DNA of 64,000 nucleotides from Desulfosoma sp. (GTDB taxonomy: Bacteria; Desulfobacterota; Syntrophobacteria; Syntrophobacterales; DSM-9756): NCBI GenBank assembly GCA_037481875.1, contig JBBFKY010000003.1, positions 303,235-367,234 of the forward strand. The letters are read 5' to 3'. The notes under the pieces were generated by a model. The model ran no database searches. It had not been told where the DNA came from and saw only the letters and a program-made list of their open reading frames with translations. The position numbers were made by a program, and so were the translations under genes. Positions within the stretch are counted from its first letter, which is position 1. Each line of letters begins with the position of its first letter. Positions 19,619 through 29,506 of this stretch are shown piece by piece.

Positions 19619-20812
19619 TCAGTCGGCTTGTTTGCGAATGAACGTGGGAATGTTCCAGTCTTCCTCGTCGACCGCTCCTCCTGTCAATCTCTTGAAGAAA
19701 CTTCTTTTCTTGGGACGCTCCTCGAGGATCAAGTCATCTCGAATAGGAGCCGAGGCGGCAACAGGCAATATCGTCGGCTCCGGCATTGGACGCACAATAG
19801 GCTCCGTCGCCAGCTCCGGCCTTAACTTGCTTATGCGTGACACGTCACGCTTGGCCTGTTGCTTGGGTTGGCCAATCCCCGTAGCGATCACGGTGACCCG
19901 CAACTCGTCGCCCATGGTTTCGTCGATGGTGGTGCCCAGAATGATCTGAGCCTCACTGTCCACTTCGTTATAAATGATCGTGGAAGCTTCTTCAAACTCG
20001 TACATGGCCAGATCCGGACCCGCACAAATGTTGATGAGAGCCGCTCGCGCTCCGTGAATGGAAATGTCTTCCAAAAGCGGGCTGGAAATGGCCATTTGAG
20101 CGGCCTGGGCAGCTCGGTTTTCACCTTTGGCCACGCCGGTGCCCATCATGGCCAGGCCCATCTCACTCATGACCGTCTTGACATCGGCAAAGTCCACATT
20201 GATCAAGCCGGGATTCATAATGAGGTCTGAAATGCCCTTGACGGCATGAAGCAACACATCATCGGCCTTTCGGAACATTTCAAGTAGCGTGGCGCGGCGA
20301 TCTGCCAGGCTGCTCAGTCGGTTGTTGGGAATACTGATCAGGGTATCCACCACTTCTCCCAAAGCCTTCAGGCCTTGTTCGGCATTTCGTTGTCGAACTT
20401 TACCTTCAAAACTAAAGGGTTTGGTCACGACGGCCACTGTCAAGGCTCCTAATTCCTTGCACACCTTGGCAATGATAGGAGCACCTCCGGTTCCGGTCCC
20501 TCCGCCGAGACCCGCTGTGATGAACACCATATCACTGCCCTCAAGGGCTTCTCGAACCTTGTCCAAATCTTCTTCGGTGGCCTTGGCTCCTTTTTCCGGG
20601 TCTCCCCCCGCGCCCAAACCTTTGGTCAGGTTGGTGCCCAGCTGAATGCGTACTGGAGCCTTATTCCTTTCCAAAACCTGAAAGTCCGTGTTTGCCGCAA
20701 TGAACTCAACACCTTCCATGCCGGCATCGATCATGTTGTTGACGGCATTGCCACCCCCACCCCCGATACCCAGAACCTTGATCTTTGCTCCATTCACCTG
20801 TTTGCTCTCCAT
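19619..20812 (-). CDS. ftsZ: Cell division GTPase FtsZ
   Basis: The tubulin homologue that forms the Z ring. The 397-residue protein has the GTP-binding G box GGGTGTGGAP (about 103-112) and the synergy loop with NVDFADVKTVMSEMG. A variable linker ends in the conserved C-terminal peptide EEDWNIPTFIRKQ, which binds FtsA and other tethers. It is the last gene of the dcw cluster, 124 nt after ftsA. That gap lacks a convincing promoter by eye, but ftsZ usually has its own. Confidence 0.98.
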   Translation of the reverse strand: MESKQVNGAKIKVLGIGGGGGNAVNNMIDAGMEGVEFIAANTDFQVLERNKAPVRIQLGTNLTKGLGAGGDPEKGAKATEEDLDKVREALEGSDMVFITAGLGGGTGTGGAPIIAKVCKELGALTVAVVTKPFSFEGKVRQRNAEQGLKALGEVVDTLISIPNNRLSSLADRRATLLEMFRKADDVLLHAVKGISDLIMNPGLINVDFADVKTVMSEMGLAMMGTGVAKGENRAAQAAQMAISSPLLEDISIHGARAALINICAGPDLAMYEFEEASTIIYNEVDSEAQIILGTTIDETMGDELRVTVIATGIGQPKQQAKRDVSRISKLRPELATEPIVRPMPEPTILPVAASAPIRDDLILEERPKKRSFFKRLTGGAVDEEDWNIPTFIRKQAD

Positions 20813-20936
20813 AGCGACTCCCCCTCATGGTGTTGTTGACCTTGCCCCGTCCAGTTCCACCCTGTTCAGGCGGAACACTTTCAACCGGTTCCCAGATCCT
20901 TTGTTACTCAAAAACGTGACATTCGAAGCCTAAGGG

Positions 20937-22160
20937 TTAAAATTCCTTAAAGATCTTTTTGAGAAACTCAATGCCTCGGCGCCATATGGAACCATCCGAT
21001 GACCTCACACGCGGCCTTGGGCCATGGTGTCGTCCATAAAGCAATAGCCCTGTCGCTGTCGCATAGACCGGGTTTTTCACCACATCCCCTAAACCGCCAA
21101 ACCGATAAGGAATGCCGATCCGCACCGGAAGATCAAAAACCCGCTCCGCTAAATCTCGAATCCCCGGCAACAGGGACACTCCCCCCGTGAGCACCACACC
21201 TGCATGAAGAAATTCCATGTAGCCGGAACGAATGAGTTCCAGCTCTGTCACCTTTAAGATTTCTTCCACACGTGCTTCGATAATTTCCGCCAAGATGGAT
21301 CGAGCCAGTTCTCGAGGTTTTTGGCCGCCGACAGACCCTACGGCGATCACCTCCTGAGGATCCACGCGGTCAATCAAAGCGCAGCCATATTGGCGCTTGA
21401 TCTTTTCCGCTTCATCGATAGCCGTTCGAAGTCCCACGGAAATATCCGATGTGATATGGTTACCGCCCAGGCCGATCACCGAGGAATACCGTATGGCCTG
21501 CTCTCGAAATACCGCCACGTCGGTGGTACCTCCTCCCATGTCCACAAGAGCCACCCCCAGATGTTTTTCATCGGGATCCAAAACGGATTCGCTGGAGGCT
21601 AAGGATTCCATCACGATGTCGAGCACATGCAATCCGGCCCTCTCACAGCACTTGACAATGTTTTGCAAGGCGCTGGAAACCCCGGTGACGATATGCACTT
21701 TGGCTTCCAGCCGCACACCGGACATACCCAAAGGGTCTTGAATGCCTTCCTGATCGTCCACAATGAACTGCTGAGGCAGCACGTGCAAAACACGACGGTC
21801 AAAGGGCATGGCAATGGCCCTGGCCGCTTCCAGAACCCGTTGCACATCCGTCGGTGTCACCTCGCGGCTCTTAATAGCAATGACGCCATGGCTGTTGAGG
21901 CTTGTAATATGCGTGCCACCGACGCTGGCGTACACTGAAGATATCTGGCATCCGGCCATTCTCTCCGCTTCGCTCACAGCTTTGCGAATGGCGTTGACCG
22001 TTTGGTCGATATTCACCACCACGCCGCCTCGCATGCCTACCGAGGGGGTTGTTCCCACGCCGACAATATCGATCCCTTCGGGTGTCATTTCCCCGACTAC
22101 GACACACACCTTCGTGGTGCCCAGATCCAAGCCGACGATCAGGTCATCTTTTTTCGCCAT
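20937..22160 (-). CDS. ftsA: Cell division protein FtsA
   Basis: An actin-like ATPase anchoring FtsZ to the membrane. The 407-residue protein opens with IVGLDLGTTKVCVVVG (phosphate 1) and has the FtsA-specific 1C domain (RRVLHVLPQQFIVD), phosphate 2 DMGGGTTDVAVF, and the adenosine motif VLTGGVSLLPGI. The C-terminal amphipathic helix is RRGIEFLKKIFKEF. The ATG at 22160 follows AGAGGGG. A frame nine codons longer exists but has no ribosome site. Confidence 0.97.
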   Translation of the reverse strand: MAKKDDLIVGLDLGTTKVCVVVGEMTPEGIDIVGVGTTPSVGMRGGVVVNIDQTVNAIRKAVSEAERMAGCQISSVYASVGGTHITSLNSHGVIAIKSREVTPTDVQRVLEAARAIAMPFDRRVLHVLPQQFIVDDQEGIQDPLGMSGVRLEAKVHIVTGVSSALQNIVKCCERAGLHVLDIVMESLASSESVLDPDEKHLGVALVDMGGGTTDVAVFREQAIRYSSVIGLGGNHITSDISVGLRTAIDEAEKIKRQYGCALIDRVDPQEVIAVGSVGGQKPRELARSILAEIIEARVEEILKVTELELIRSGYMEFLHAGVVLTGGVSLLPGIRDLAERVFDLPVRIGIPYRFGGLGDVVKNPVYATATGLLLYGRHHGPRPRVRSSDGSIWRRGIEFLKKIFKEF

Positions 22161-22211
22161 GATCCCCTCTTGACCCCCAGGGTTCACATTGCGCCTAAGG
22201 TGGACATGCGT

Positions 22212-23045
22212 TCACACTCCCTGCGGTTTCTGAAAGAACCCCCGAACGTAGGCTCGATCGGGATAAGACAAATCCACACTCTGTATGGCACCAAGGCCGT
22301 CGGTGCCCATACGGCGTTCCACTTCTTTAAAAACCAACCGCATGCGCTGGATCTTGTGGGCAAAATCCCCGTCCCCCAGATGGATTCGAGTCCCTTTGGG
22401 ATTGGCAAGGATCGAGACACCTTCCAAAGGATCCCACAGGATTTCCGACACAAATCGCGGATCCAAGCCAGAAGCGCCTCCCAAAGCTTTCATGAGCTCC
22501 CGAAAGGCCTCAAGAAAGTCTTTTGGAACGCGCTCCCCCAGAACCGGCCTTCTGTCCCCCACCTTGGTGACATAGGGCAGTTCCACGTGAGATTCCGGGT
22601 TAACTTCGAGAAAAAGGAAGCCGTCTTCGTCCATGAGCAGGGGACTCGCACCCATGACCACCGCAAGAGGTTTTCGCTCGTCGACAATGACAAGCAGCCG
22701 GCCGTTAGGCTCTAGGGCCACTTGAGCCGATTTGACCCAAGGAAGTCTTTCCAGCCTCTGCGCCAAGACATCCAGTTGGAGCCTGAGCAGGTTGATGCCC
22801 TTGGGCACGCCGAGCGCATTGAGAACGGTTTTTTGATCCAGTTTGACCGCCCCACGTATTTCAATGCTTTCTACCGAAAGAAGCGGCGCGTCCAAAAGAG
22901 CTGCATAGGCTCGGGAAAAAAGGCAGCTCATGCCTATGGCGGTCCCCACCATGACTCCCAAAGCCAAAAGGACCAGAAGCCAATGGATCGGGCCTCCCAC
23001 TCGACGCGGATCTTTTCGGTATCTGTTTCTTTTGGGACGAATCAT
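22212..23045 (-). CDS. ftsQ: Cell division protein FtsQ
   Basis: A bitopic divisome protein that links FtsB/FtsL to earlier components. The 277-residue product has a basic cytoplasmic tail (PKRNRYRKDPRR), a transmembrane helix at about 22-46, a POTRA domain (LLSVESIEIRGAVKLDQKTVLNAL) and a C-terminal beta domain with WVKSAQVALEPNGRLLVIVDERKP. The start overlaps the murB stop by 4 nt (ATGA), pointing to translational coupling. Confidence 0.95.
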   Translation of the reverse strand: MIRPKRNRYRKDPRRVGGPIHWLLVLLALGVMVGTAIGMSCLFSRAYAALLDAPLLSVESIEIRGAVKLDQKTVLNALGVPKGINLLRLQLDVLAQRLERLPWVKSAQVALEPNGRLLVIVDERKPLAVVMGASPLLMDEDGFLFLEVNPESHVELPYVTKVGDRRPVLGERVPKDFLEAFRELMKALGGASGLDPRFVSEILWDPLEGVSILANPKGTRIHLGDGDFAHKIQRMRLVFKEVERRMGTDGLGAIQSVDLSYPDRAYVRGFFQKPQGV

Positions 23046-23953
23046 TCCAAAACCTTCACTTCCAGTTCCAGCTCCACACCAAAACGCTCTCGAACGCCTC
23101 GGCGAACAGCCTCAATGACCTGAAGCACCTCGGAGCGCGTGGCTCGCCCTCGATTGACGATCCAATTGGCATGCACCGTCGATACTTCCGCATCCCCGAC
23201 ACGAAATCCCTTCAATCCCGCCTGATCGATAAGCGCTCCGGCCGACTGGTTCCCAGGATTCTTGAAAACACAACCCGCGGAAGGCCATCGGCGCGGCTGA
23301 CTGGCACGTCGGTGTCGCAACATTTCAGCTATTCTTTGGGCCACCTCATGGGGCGTCGCCGACGTCACTTGAAAATCCGCTTCTAAGACCACGGCGCCAG
23401 CAGGCAGTCCTCCGTTTCGGTATCCCATGGTCAGAGCCGTACGGGGCAACGTCTGTTCTTGAAGGTCTCTGTCAAGAAGTCGCACTTGTTGCAGCACGTT
23501 TCCGATGGAACCCGCTCGAGTCCCCGCATTCATGACCACCGCACCGCCGACCGTCGCCGGAATGCCTGCAAGGAATTCCAATCCGCTCCATCCATAACGG
23601 ACACATTGTTTCAGTAACCGGGAGAGAAGCATTCCTGCACCCGCCTTGACGGTCCCAAAGCGGTCGTCCCCAGGCAACCATTGAAATTGAGCACAACAGA
23701 GGTCGAGAAGAACCACCACCCGATGCCAAAGGCCATCGGGAAAAAGAACGTTGCTGCCTTTTCCGAGAATGATCCAAGGCACACCTTTGGCCTGCAACGT
23801 TTGCAACACTCTTTTTAAGGATGTCTCCGTTCTCGGACGCACGACACACTGAACCGTCCCGCCCACACGAAACGTGTTAAGTGTGGAAGCCGGAACATTC
23901 CATTGAATCTCCACATCGTCGCCCAGGTTTTTCAGCTGATGCGTCCAGTCCAT
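23042..23953 (-). CDS. murB: UDP-N-acetylenolpyruvoylglucosamine reductase MurB
   Basis: An FAD enzyme reducing UDP-GlcNAc-enolpyruvate to UDP-MurNAc. The 303-residue protein shows NTFRVGGTVQCVV, ILGKGSNVLFPDG, GLEFLAGIPATVGGAVVMNAGT (flavin and substrate loops) and a C-terminal MurB domain with GCVFKNPGNQSAGALIDQAGLKG. The Ser general acid of type I enzymes corresponds to the AGALID region. The ATG at 23953 shares its last base with the murC TGA, so I trimmed the longer frame to 24028. Confidence 0.97.
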   Translation of the reverse strand: MDWTHQLKNLGDDVEIQWNVPASTLNTFRVGGTVQCVVRPRTETSLKRVLQTLQAKGVPWIILGKGSNVLFPDGLWHRVVVLLDLCCAQFQWLPGDDRFGTVKAGAGMLLSRLLKQCVRYGWSGLEFLAGIPATVGGAVVMNAGTRAGSIGNVLQQVRLLDRDLQEQTLPRTALTMGYRNGGLPAGAVVLEADFQVTSATPHEVAQRIAEMLRHRRASQPRRWPSAGCVFKNPGNQSAGALIDQAGLKGFRVGDAEVSTVHANWIVNRGRATRSEVLQVIEAVRRGVRERFGVELELEVKVLE

Positions 23954-25362
23954 CAGCAGCGTTCTCCAGGCACCGCAGGTGAAAAATCCCCTTCTAATCG
24001 CTCCAAGATCCATTCCCCGACCTGCCACACGTTTCCCGCTCCGAGCGTCATCACCACATCACCGGGTTGGATTCGCTCCAGAAGGACTTTCGCGGCATCC
24101 TCCAAGGTCGGGCAAAAGGTAATGTCGTGATGGCCGTACTTGGCGACTTCGTCCGCAAGGCGTCGGCCCGTTACCCCTTCAATGGGTGGTTCACTGGCGG
24201 CGTAAATCTCCGTGATGAGCAGCATGTCCGATTGGTAAAAACAGGTGGCAAACTGGTCCATAAGGCCGCGTGTTCGAGTGTAGCGATGCGGCTGAAACAC
24301 CACGATCTTTCGCCGATGCGGGTAGCTTTCCGTCAAGGCCTTTAAAACGGCTCGAATTTCCGTGGGATGATGACCGTAATCGTCCAAAACCAGAACACCA
24401 CAACGCTCTCCCTTGATCTGAAATCGGCGTTGGACTCCGGTCATGTCCTGAATCCCCAGCCGAATGGCATCCCAGTCCAATTCCAGTTCCACACCCACGG
24501 CAACGGCAGCCAAGGAATTGAGAACATTGTGTCGCCCTGGTAGGGGAAGCACCATCTCCCCCAATTCGCAGTCTTTATGATAGACGCGGCACCTGGTTCC
24601 CAGGCCGTCCACGGTGACTTCACGAGCTTGAAAATCAGCTTGGGAGGAAAATCCATAGGTGACAAAACGTTTTTGAATTCGAGGCAAGATCTGTTGAATG
24701 TTCTCGTCTTCCAGACATAAGACGGCTTGGCCATAAAAGGGAACCTTGTTGATGAATTGCAAAAAGGTCTCTCGAATGTGTTCCAGATCCCTGTAGAAAT
24801 CCACGTGCTCCCAGTCGATGTTGGTCACAACGGCGATGGTGGGAGAAAGGAGGAGGAAGGTTCCGTCACTTTCGTCCGCCTCAGCCACCACGAAATCACC
24901 GGCTCCCAATTTGGCGTTGGTGCCCCACGCATTCAGTTTGCCACCGATGACCACCGTGGGATCCAGACCTCCTCGAGCGAGCACGGTGGCGACCATGGAA
25001 GTGGTCGTGGTTTTTCCATGAGCGCCCGCGACCAAAACGGCGTATTTGAGCCGCATCAACTCGGCAAGCATTTCCGCTCGACGAATGACCGGGACCTTGC
25101 CCAGTTTTTTCGCGGCCATGACCTCGGCATTGTTTTCTGTCACAGCCGAGGAGAGCACCACCACGTCGACACCCTGCACATGACTTTCATGATGACCAAT
25201 ATGAATCTCGGCTCCCAATTCACGAAGCCTTCGAGTGATCTCGGTTTCTCGAAGATCTGAGCCACTCACACGATATCCTAGGTTAAGCAGCAGTTCGGCA
25301 ATGCCGCTCATGCCGATGCCGCCGATGCCTACAAAGTGAATGTGCTGGTACCGTTTGTACAC
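23953..25362 (-). CDS. murC: UDP-N-acetylmuramate-L-alanine ligase MurC
   Basis: Adds L-Ala to UDP-MurNAc using ATP. At 469 residues it is normal in length. It has the Rossmann start HIHFVGIGGIGMSGIAELL, the Mur ligase P-loop AGAHGKTTTTSMVATVL (about 110-127), DESDGTFL, and the C-terminal DDYGHHPTEIRAVL. murG, which usually lies between ftsW and murC, is absent: only 9 nt separate ftsW from murC. Confidence 0.98.
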   Translation of the reverse strand: MYKRYQHIHFVGIGGIGMSGIAELLLNLGYRVSGSDLRETEITRRLRELGAEIHIGHHESHVQGVDVVVLSSAVTENNAEVMAAKKLGKVPVIRRAEMLAELMRLKYAVLVAGAHGKTTTTSMVATVLARGGLDPTVVIGGKLNAWGTNAKLGAGDFVVAEADESDGTFLLLSPTIAVVTNIDWEHVDFYRDLEHIRETFLQFINKVPFYGQAVLCLEDENIQQILPRIQKRFVTYGFSSQADFQAREVTVDGLGTRCRVYHKDCELGEMVLPLPGRHNVLNSLAAVAVGVELELDWDAIRLGIQDMTGVQRRFQIKGERCGVLVLDDYGHHPTEIRAVLKALTESYPHRRKIVVFQPHRYTRTRGLMDQFATCFYQSDMLLITEIYAASEPPIEGVTGRRLADEVAKYGHHDITFCPTLEDAAKVLLERIQPGDVVMTLGAGNVWQVGEWILERLEGDFSPAVPGERC

Positions 25363-25371
25363 GTTACAGCC

Positions 25372-26559
25372 TCATATGCGGGCCCGCCGGGCCACACTCA
25401 AAATGATGCCCACTGCGATACAATTGGCGGTCAAGGAGCTGCCCCCATAGGAGATGAAAGGACAGGTAAGCCCCTTGGTGGGAAACAGTCCCAAAACCAC
25501 TCCGATATTGAACCACGCCTGAAAAACGATAAGAAAGGTCAGTCCCAAAGCGAGCAAACCTCCAAAATCGTCTGCGGCTTTGAGAGCCACACTGAGGCCT
25601 CTCCAAAAGAAAAACATGACCGTGGCTGTTAAAAACAGGATCCCCAAAAATCCTAATTCTTCGGCCATCACGGCTACGATGAAATCCGTAAAAGTTTCAG
25701 GCAGGTAAAAGAGCTTCTGGTGGCCGGCGCCGAGTCCTTTGCCCCAGAGCCCACCCGATCCTACAGCGATGAGGGACTGAATCAGGTTGTAGCCGGTGTC
25801 TTGGGGATCGGTCCAGGGATTCAGAAAAGCCATGAGACGGGCAAGTCGGTAAGGAGAATGGATCACCAGGGCAGTCAGCCCAAACCCTGCAACGGGAATA
25901 AAAAGGAACAAATGTCTCCAAGGCACGCCGCCGGCTGTCCATAAAACGAAACTGACCGCAATCAAAATAGCGCAGGATCCGAAATCCGGCTCCATGAGCA
26001 GGAGAAAGCACACCACACCAAGAACGCCCAAGGAGGGGCCGATGCCGAAAAGAAATCGATTGAGGTTATCTTTTTTTCGACTGAGATAGCTGCTGAGGTA
26101 GACCACCCAGCCCACCTTCGCGAACTCCGATGGTTGCAAAAGGAACGATCCGATACCGAACCATCGGCGCGCTCGATTGATTTCCACCCCGATTCCAGGA
26201 ATCAACACAAGAGCCAGAGAAACGATCAATCCCAAAAGGATTAATTTTGATAAGGGCTGATAAATCCGGTACGGAAAACGCTCAAAAAACACAATCAAGG
26301 CAATACCGACGAGGGCAAAAACAGCCTGCTTTACGGGATAAGAAGGCAGGCCGCCGAAGGAGCGGCTTTGTCCCAACCCGGAAGAAACACTGGCGCTCCA
26401 AATCATCAGTATGCCAAAGGCGATAAGGATCAACACGACGGCCCAAATCTGTCCGGAGGGACTCCACAGCCCCGCCGTTGCCGGCTCATCGTCTCTCTCC
26501 GGAGCCCCATAGGCCATCATGTTTGTCGTCGCCACCGGGCCATCCATGCCTCTTGCCAT
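25372..26559 (-). CDS. ftsW: SEDS peptidoglycan glycosyltransferase FtsW
   Basis: The septal glycan polymerase partner of FtsI. About ten transmembrane segments run over 395 residues, with the SEDS signatures SRRKDN-like loop (LSRKKDNLNRFLFG), MEPDFGS, and PFISYGGSSLTANCIAVGI. I start at the ATG at 26559, 10 nt after murD, with AAAGGG upstream. The frame extends to 26817 inside murD, and those extra 86 residues are discarded. FtsW and its neighbour RodA are hard to separate by sequence alone, but position in the cluster makes FtsW the clear choice. Confidence 0.96.
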   Translation of the reverse strand: MARGMDGPVATTNMMAYGAPERDDEPATAGLWSPSGQIWAVVLILIAFGILMIWSASVSSGLGQSRSFGGLPSYPVKQAVFALVGIALIVFFERFPYRIYQPLSKLILLGLIVSLALVLIPGIGVEINRARRWFGIGSFLLQPSEFAKVGWVVYLSSYLSRKKDNLNRFLFGIGPSLGVLGVVCFLLLMEPDFGSCAILIAVSFVLWTAGGVPWRHLFLFIPVAGFGLTALVIHSPYRLARLMAFLNPWTDPQDTGYNLIQSLIAVGSGGLWGKGLGAGHQKLFYLPETFTDFIVAVMAEELGFLGILFLTATVMFFFWRGLSVALKAADDFGGLLALGLTFLIVFQAWFNIGVVLGLFPTKGLTCPFISYGGSSLTANCIAVGIILSVARRARI

Positions 26560-26569
26560 CGTCAGCCCT

Positions 26570-28000
26570 TTACCGAACAACGCCTTCGGTCTTGTTCTTG
26601 TAACGCTCAAACAGCGCACGAAAATGGTCTCCGCGAGCTGCGTAATTGGTGTATTGATCAAAGGAAGCGCATGCGGGCGACAAGAGGACCACATCTCCGG
26701 GCTGAGCCCGTAGCACGGCCTCGTGAAAAGCCTCTTCCAAGTCCTTGACGGCCATTGTGGGCACGCTCCCTGAAAGTTCCTCGGCCGCTTGAGGCCCCGT
26801 TTCTCCAAAACCCACAACCGCCCGCACTTTTTTTGCGCACAAAGGAGCCAGCTCTCGAAAATCGGTCTTTTTGGAACGCCCTCCCAACAAGAGAACCACC
26901 GGCTGCTCGCAGCTTTCCAAAGCTTTCATCACAGCGCCCACGTTGGTCCCCTTGGAATCGTTGATAAAACCCACACCGTTTACGGTTCCCAGCCATTCCA
27001 TGCGATGGGGAGAAGGTCGAAAGGTGTTGATCACTTCCTGAACGATTTCGGGATCGATTCCGCAACGAAGCACCGCCAGCGAAGCCGCCATGAGGTTTTC
27101 CAGGTTATGCCATCCCCTCAGAGCCCATCGGCTCAAACGAAATTCACGGCGAACTCCGTGAAGATCCATCGCCCAAAGGAGTCGTCCGTCCGTATAAGCC
27201 TCCGCGGATGGGTCTAAGCGAGAAAAGAACAGAATGTCGGCGTTTATTCCGGAAGCCCAACGACGGCATACAGGATCGTCTTTGTTGATCACGGCCGAAG
27301 GCACAAGTCCGGATCGTTTTTTGAAAAGGGAAAACTTGGAGGCCGCATAGGCGTCAAAACTTGGATACCGATCCAGATGGTCTTTGGTCACGTTCAAAAC
27401 GATGCCGATGTCAGCCGCAAAGGTGGGAGCCGTATCCAGCTGAAAGCTACTCACCTCTAGAACGCACCAGTCCAGAAGCCGGCTTCCCGAGATTTCGGTA
27501 CCAAGGTCTTTGCAATGATCTGCAAGCCAGCCGGAAAGGGGAGTGCCGATATTGCCGCCGACAAAAACCTTTAGGCCGGCCGTCTTTAAAAGGGTGCCTA
27601 CCAGTTCCGTAGTCGTGGTCTTCCCGTTTGTACCCGTAACGGCAATAGTGGGAACCTTCACGAACCTCCAGGCCCATTCCAGTTCGCCGATCACAGGAAT
27701 CCCTTGATCTTGAACCGTTCTGAAAGGCTCCACTTCCAGGGGTACTCCGGGACTCACCACCACCAGGTCAGCACCTTCAAAATCTTCCAAACGATGAGTC
27801 CCCAAAAGGACTCGAACCCCTTCCATTTCAAGAGTTGAGGCTACGGAACGAAGATGCGGTTCCTGGGACAGATCCATGCCAAGCACGCGATACCCTTGCC
27901 GAAGACCCCATCGACAGGCGGCCTGCCCGGAAACACCAAGTCCCACCACCACAAGGAGGGGTTTTTCAATAGATTTTTCAGCAGGAAGACAGGAAGTCAT
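26570..28000 (-). CDS. murD: UDP-N-acetylmuramoylalanine-D-glutamate ligase MurD
   Basis: Adds D-Glu to UDP-MurNAc-L-Ala. At 476 residues it shows the N-terminal Rossmann fold (LLVVVGLGVSGQAACRW), the P-loop VTGTNGKTTTTELVGTLL, HRMEWLGTVNGVGFINDSKGTN and LLLGGRSKKTDF, all typical of MurD. In nearly all dcw clusters mraY precedes murD; here a 105-bp spacer separates it from murF instead. Confidence 0.98.
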   Translation of the reverse strand: MTSCLPAEKSIEKPLLVVVGLGVSGQAACRWGLRQGYRVLGMDLSQEPHLRSVASTLEMEGVRVLLGTHRLEDFEGADLVVVSPGVPLEVEPFRTVQDQGIPVIGELEWAWRFVKVPTIAVTGTNGKTTTTELVGTLLKTAGLKVFVGGNIGTPLSGWLADHCKDLGTEISGSRLLDWCVLEVSSFQLDTAPTFAADIGIVLNVTKDHLDRYPSFDAYAASKFSLFKKRSGLVPSAVINKDDPVCRRWASGINADILFFSRLDPSAEAYTDGRLLWAMDLHGVRREFRLSRWALRGWHNLENLMAASLAVLRCGIDPEIVQEVINTFRPSPHRMEWLGTVNGVGFINDSKGTNVGAVMKALESCEQPVVLLLGGRSKKTDFRELAPLCAKKVRAVVGFGETGPQAAEELSGSVPTMAVKDLEEAFHEAVLRAQPGDVVLLSPACASFDQYTNYAARGDHFRALFERYKNKTEGVVR

Positions 28001-28105
28001 CGGTTTCTGAGTTCCATTCGTTCATTTTGACGCTTGTAAAATTTGCACGACTCGTGCTTTCAAACCATGAGGATCTTGTGGCTTTTTTCACCCTGAAGGA
28101 GAAAG
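28001..28105. other. Short spacer at the usual position of mraY
   Basis: Only 105 bp separate murF from murD. The spacer holds two small inverted repeats. CCTGAAG/CTTCAGG spans the murF stop codon (about 28091-28117), and GCACGA/TCGTGC lies further toward murD. Neither has a T-run on the coding strand. No remnant of an MraY membrane protein is visible. Confidence 0.6.
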
Positions 28106-29506
28106 CTACTTCAGGCCTTTACTTTCGATTACCTTTTCTACGACCCGTTCCATGGTCATACCTCGAGAACCCTTGACCAAAATCCAGAGTTTGGGTTGCA
28201 CATGTGCCAAAAGAATCTGGGCTGCTTCCTCATGGCTTGAAGCCAGGTAACAGCGTTCCGGCGCATACCCGGCGCTTTGAGCCCCGTCAAGCATATCTTT
28301 CCCATGCATTCCCATGGCTATAAGCAGGGTTGGTGCCGACTCCACCGCTTGTTCCCCTACCCATCGGTGCCATTGGGCGGCCGATTCCCCCAATTCCCTC
28401 ATCTCTCCCAACACCAAAGCCACCGGATTTCCCCGAGCGGCGGCTTTCACCGCACGAAAAGCGGCCTTCATGGACATGGGATTGGCATTGTAAGTGTCAT
28501 CCACAAGAACCATTCCATCCTGCAGCTCTACAATCGCCATCCGCTGCTTGACCGGCTGATGGCTCTCCAAACCCGCCTTAATGTCATCAAGAGAAAATCC
28601 GAGAACCTGAGCAGCGGCCGCCGCCATCAAGGCATTTCGAACGTGATGCTCTCCCATGGCCGCAAGGCGAACCGGTACCTTTCCCGATGGGGTCACAAGC
28701 CGAAATCGGCTCTCTCCGGGAAGGACGGTAACCGATCCTTCCACACAAAAATCTGCCGAAGTTCTCTCCAGGGAACAGAGAACACGTTGAGCTTTGATGG
28801 TCTCAGAGAAATCTTGAAGTAAAGCATCATCCCCATTGACAATCGCTGTAGCGTTTTCCGGCAAGAACGCCCAAAGCTTTCCCTTTTCTGAAAGCACCGT
28901 GTTTAGAGATTCCAAACCTTCCAAATGGGTGGGATGAATGTTCGTGATGATCCCAACCGTCGGTTGGACCATTGCAACCAGGCGATCCATCTCGCCCACC
29001 ATATTGATGCCCATCTCAATAACGGCCGCTTCATGAGCGGCCGTCAGCTGAAGGAGCGTCAAAGGAACGCCGATAAGGTTGTTGAAATTTCCTGGGTTTT
29101 TTAAGATGTTGAGACGCCTGGAAAGAATACAGGCCGTCATCTCTTTGGTGCTGGTCTTGCCGTTGCTGCCCGTGATACCGATAACGGGTAAAGAGAAACA
29201 CGCTCGAACGGATCGCGCCAAATCGCCCAGAGCCTGCAGAGTGTCCTGAACCACGATGACGGCCGCCCGGTCCAAAACCCTTTGCGCCGATTGCCGTCCT
29301 TCGACCACGACGGCCACAGCACCTCTGCGCACGGCTTCCTCGACAAAATCATGACCGTCAAATCGCTCGCCTCGTAAGGCCACGAAAATATCGTTGGCTT
29401 TTAGGATTCTCGTGTCTGTAACCACTCGAGTCGGAGAAACTTCCCGGGATTCCCCCATAAGGAGGCCATGGACAGCTTCGGCCATGCGCTCAAGGGTCCA
29501 CATCAT
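28106..29506 (-). CDS. murF: UDP-MurNAc-tripeptide-D-Ala-D-Ala ligase MurF
   Basis: Adds D-Ala-D-Ala to the UDP-MurNAc tripeptide. The 466-residue protein has the MurF N-terminal domain (FVALRGERFDGHDFVEEAV), the P-loop GITGSNGKTSTKEMTACIL, VIEMGINMVGEMDRL, and DDTYNANPMSMKAAF, all diagnostic. The start overlaps the murE stop by 4 nt (ATGA). Confidence 0.98.
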   Translation of the reverse strand: MMWTLERMAEAVHGLLMGESREVSPTRVVTDTRILKANDIFVALRGERFDGHDFVEEAVRRGAVAVVVEGRQSAQRVLDRAAVIVVQDTLQALGDLARSVRACFSLPVIGITGSNGKTSTKEMTACILSRRLNILKNPGNFNNLIGVPLTLLQLTAAHEAAVIEMGINMVGEMDRLVAMVQPTVGIITNIHPTHLEGLESLNTVLSEKGKLWAFLPENATAIVNGDDALLQDFSETIKAQRVLCSLERTSADFCVEGSVTVLPGESRFRLVTPSGKVPVRLAAMGEHHVRNALMAAAAAQVLGFSLDDIKAGLESHQPVKQRMAIVELQDGMVLVDDTYNANPMSMKAAFRAVKAAARGNPVALVLGEMRELGESAAQWHRWVGEQAVESAPTLLIAMGMHGKDMLDGAQSAGYAPERCYLASSHEEAAQILLAHVQPKLWILVKGSRGMTMERVVEKVIESKGLK

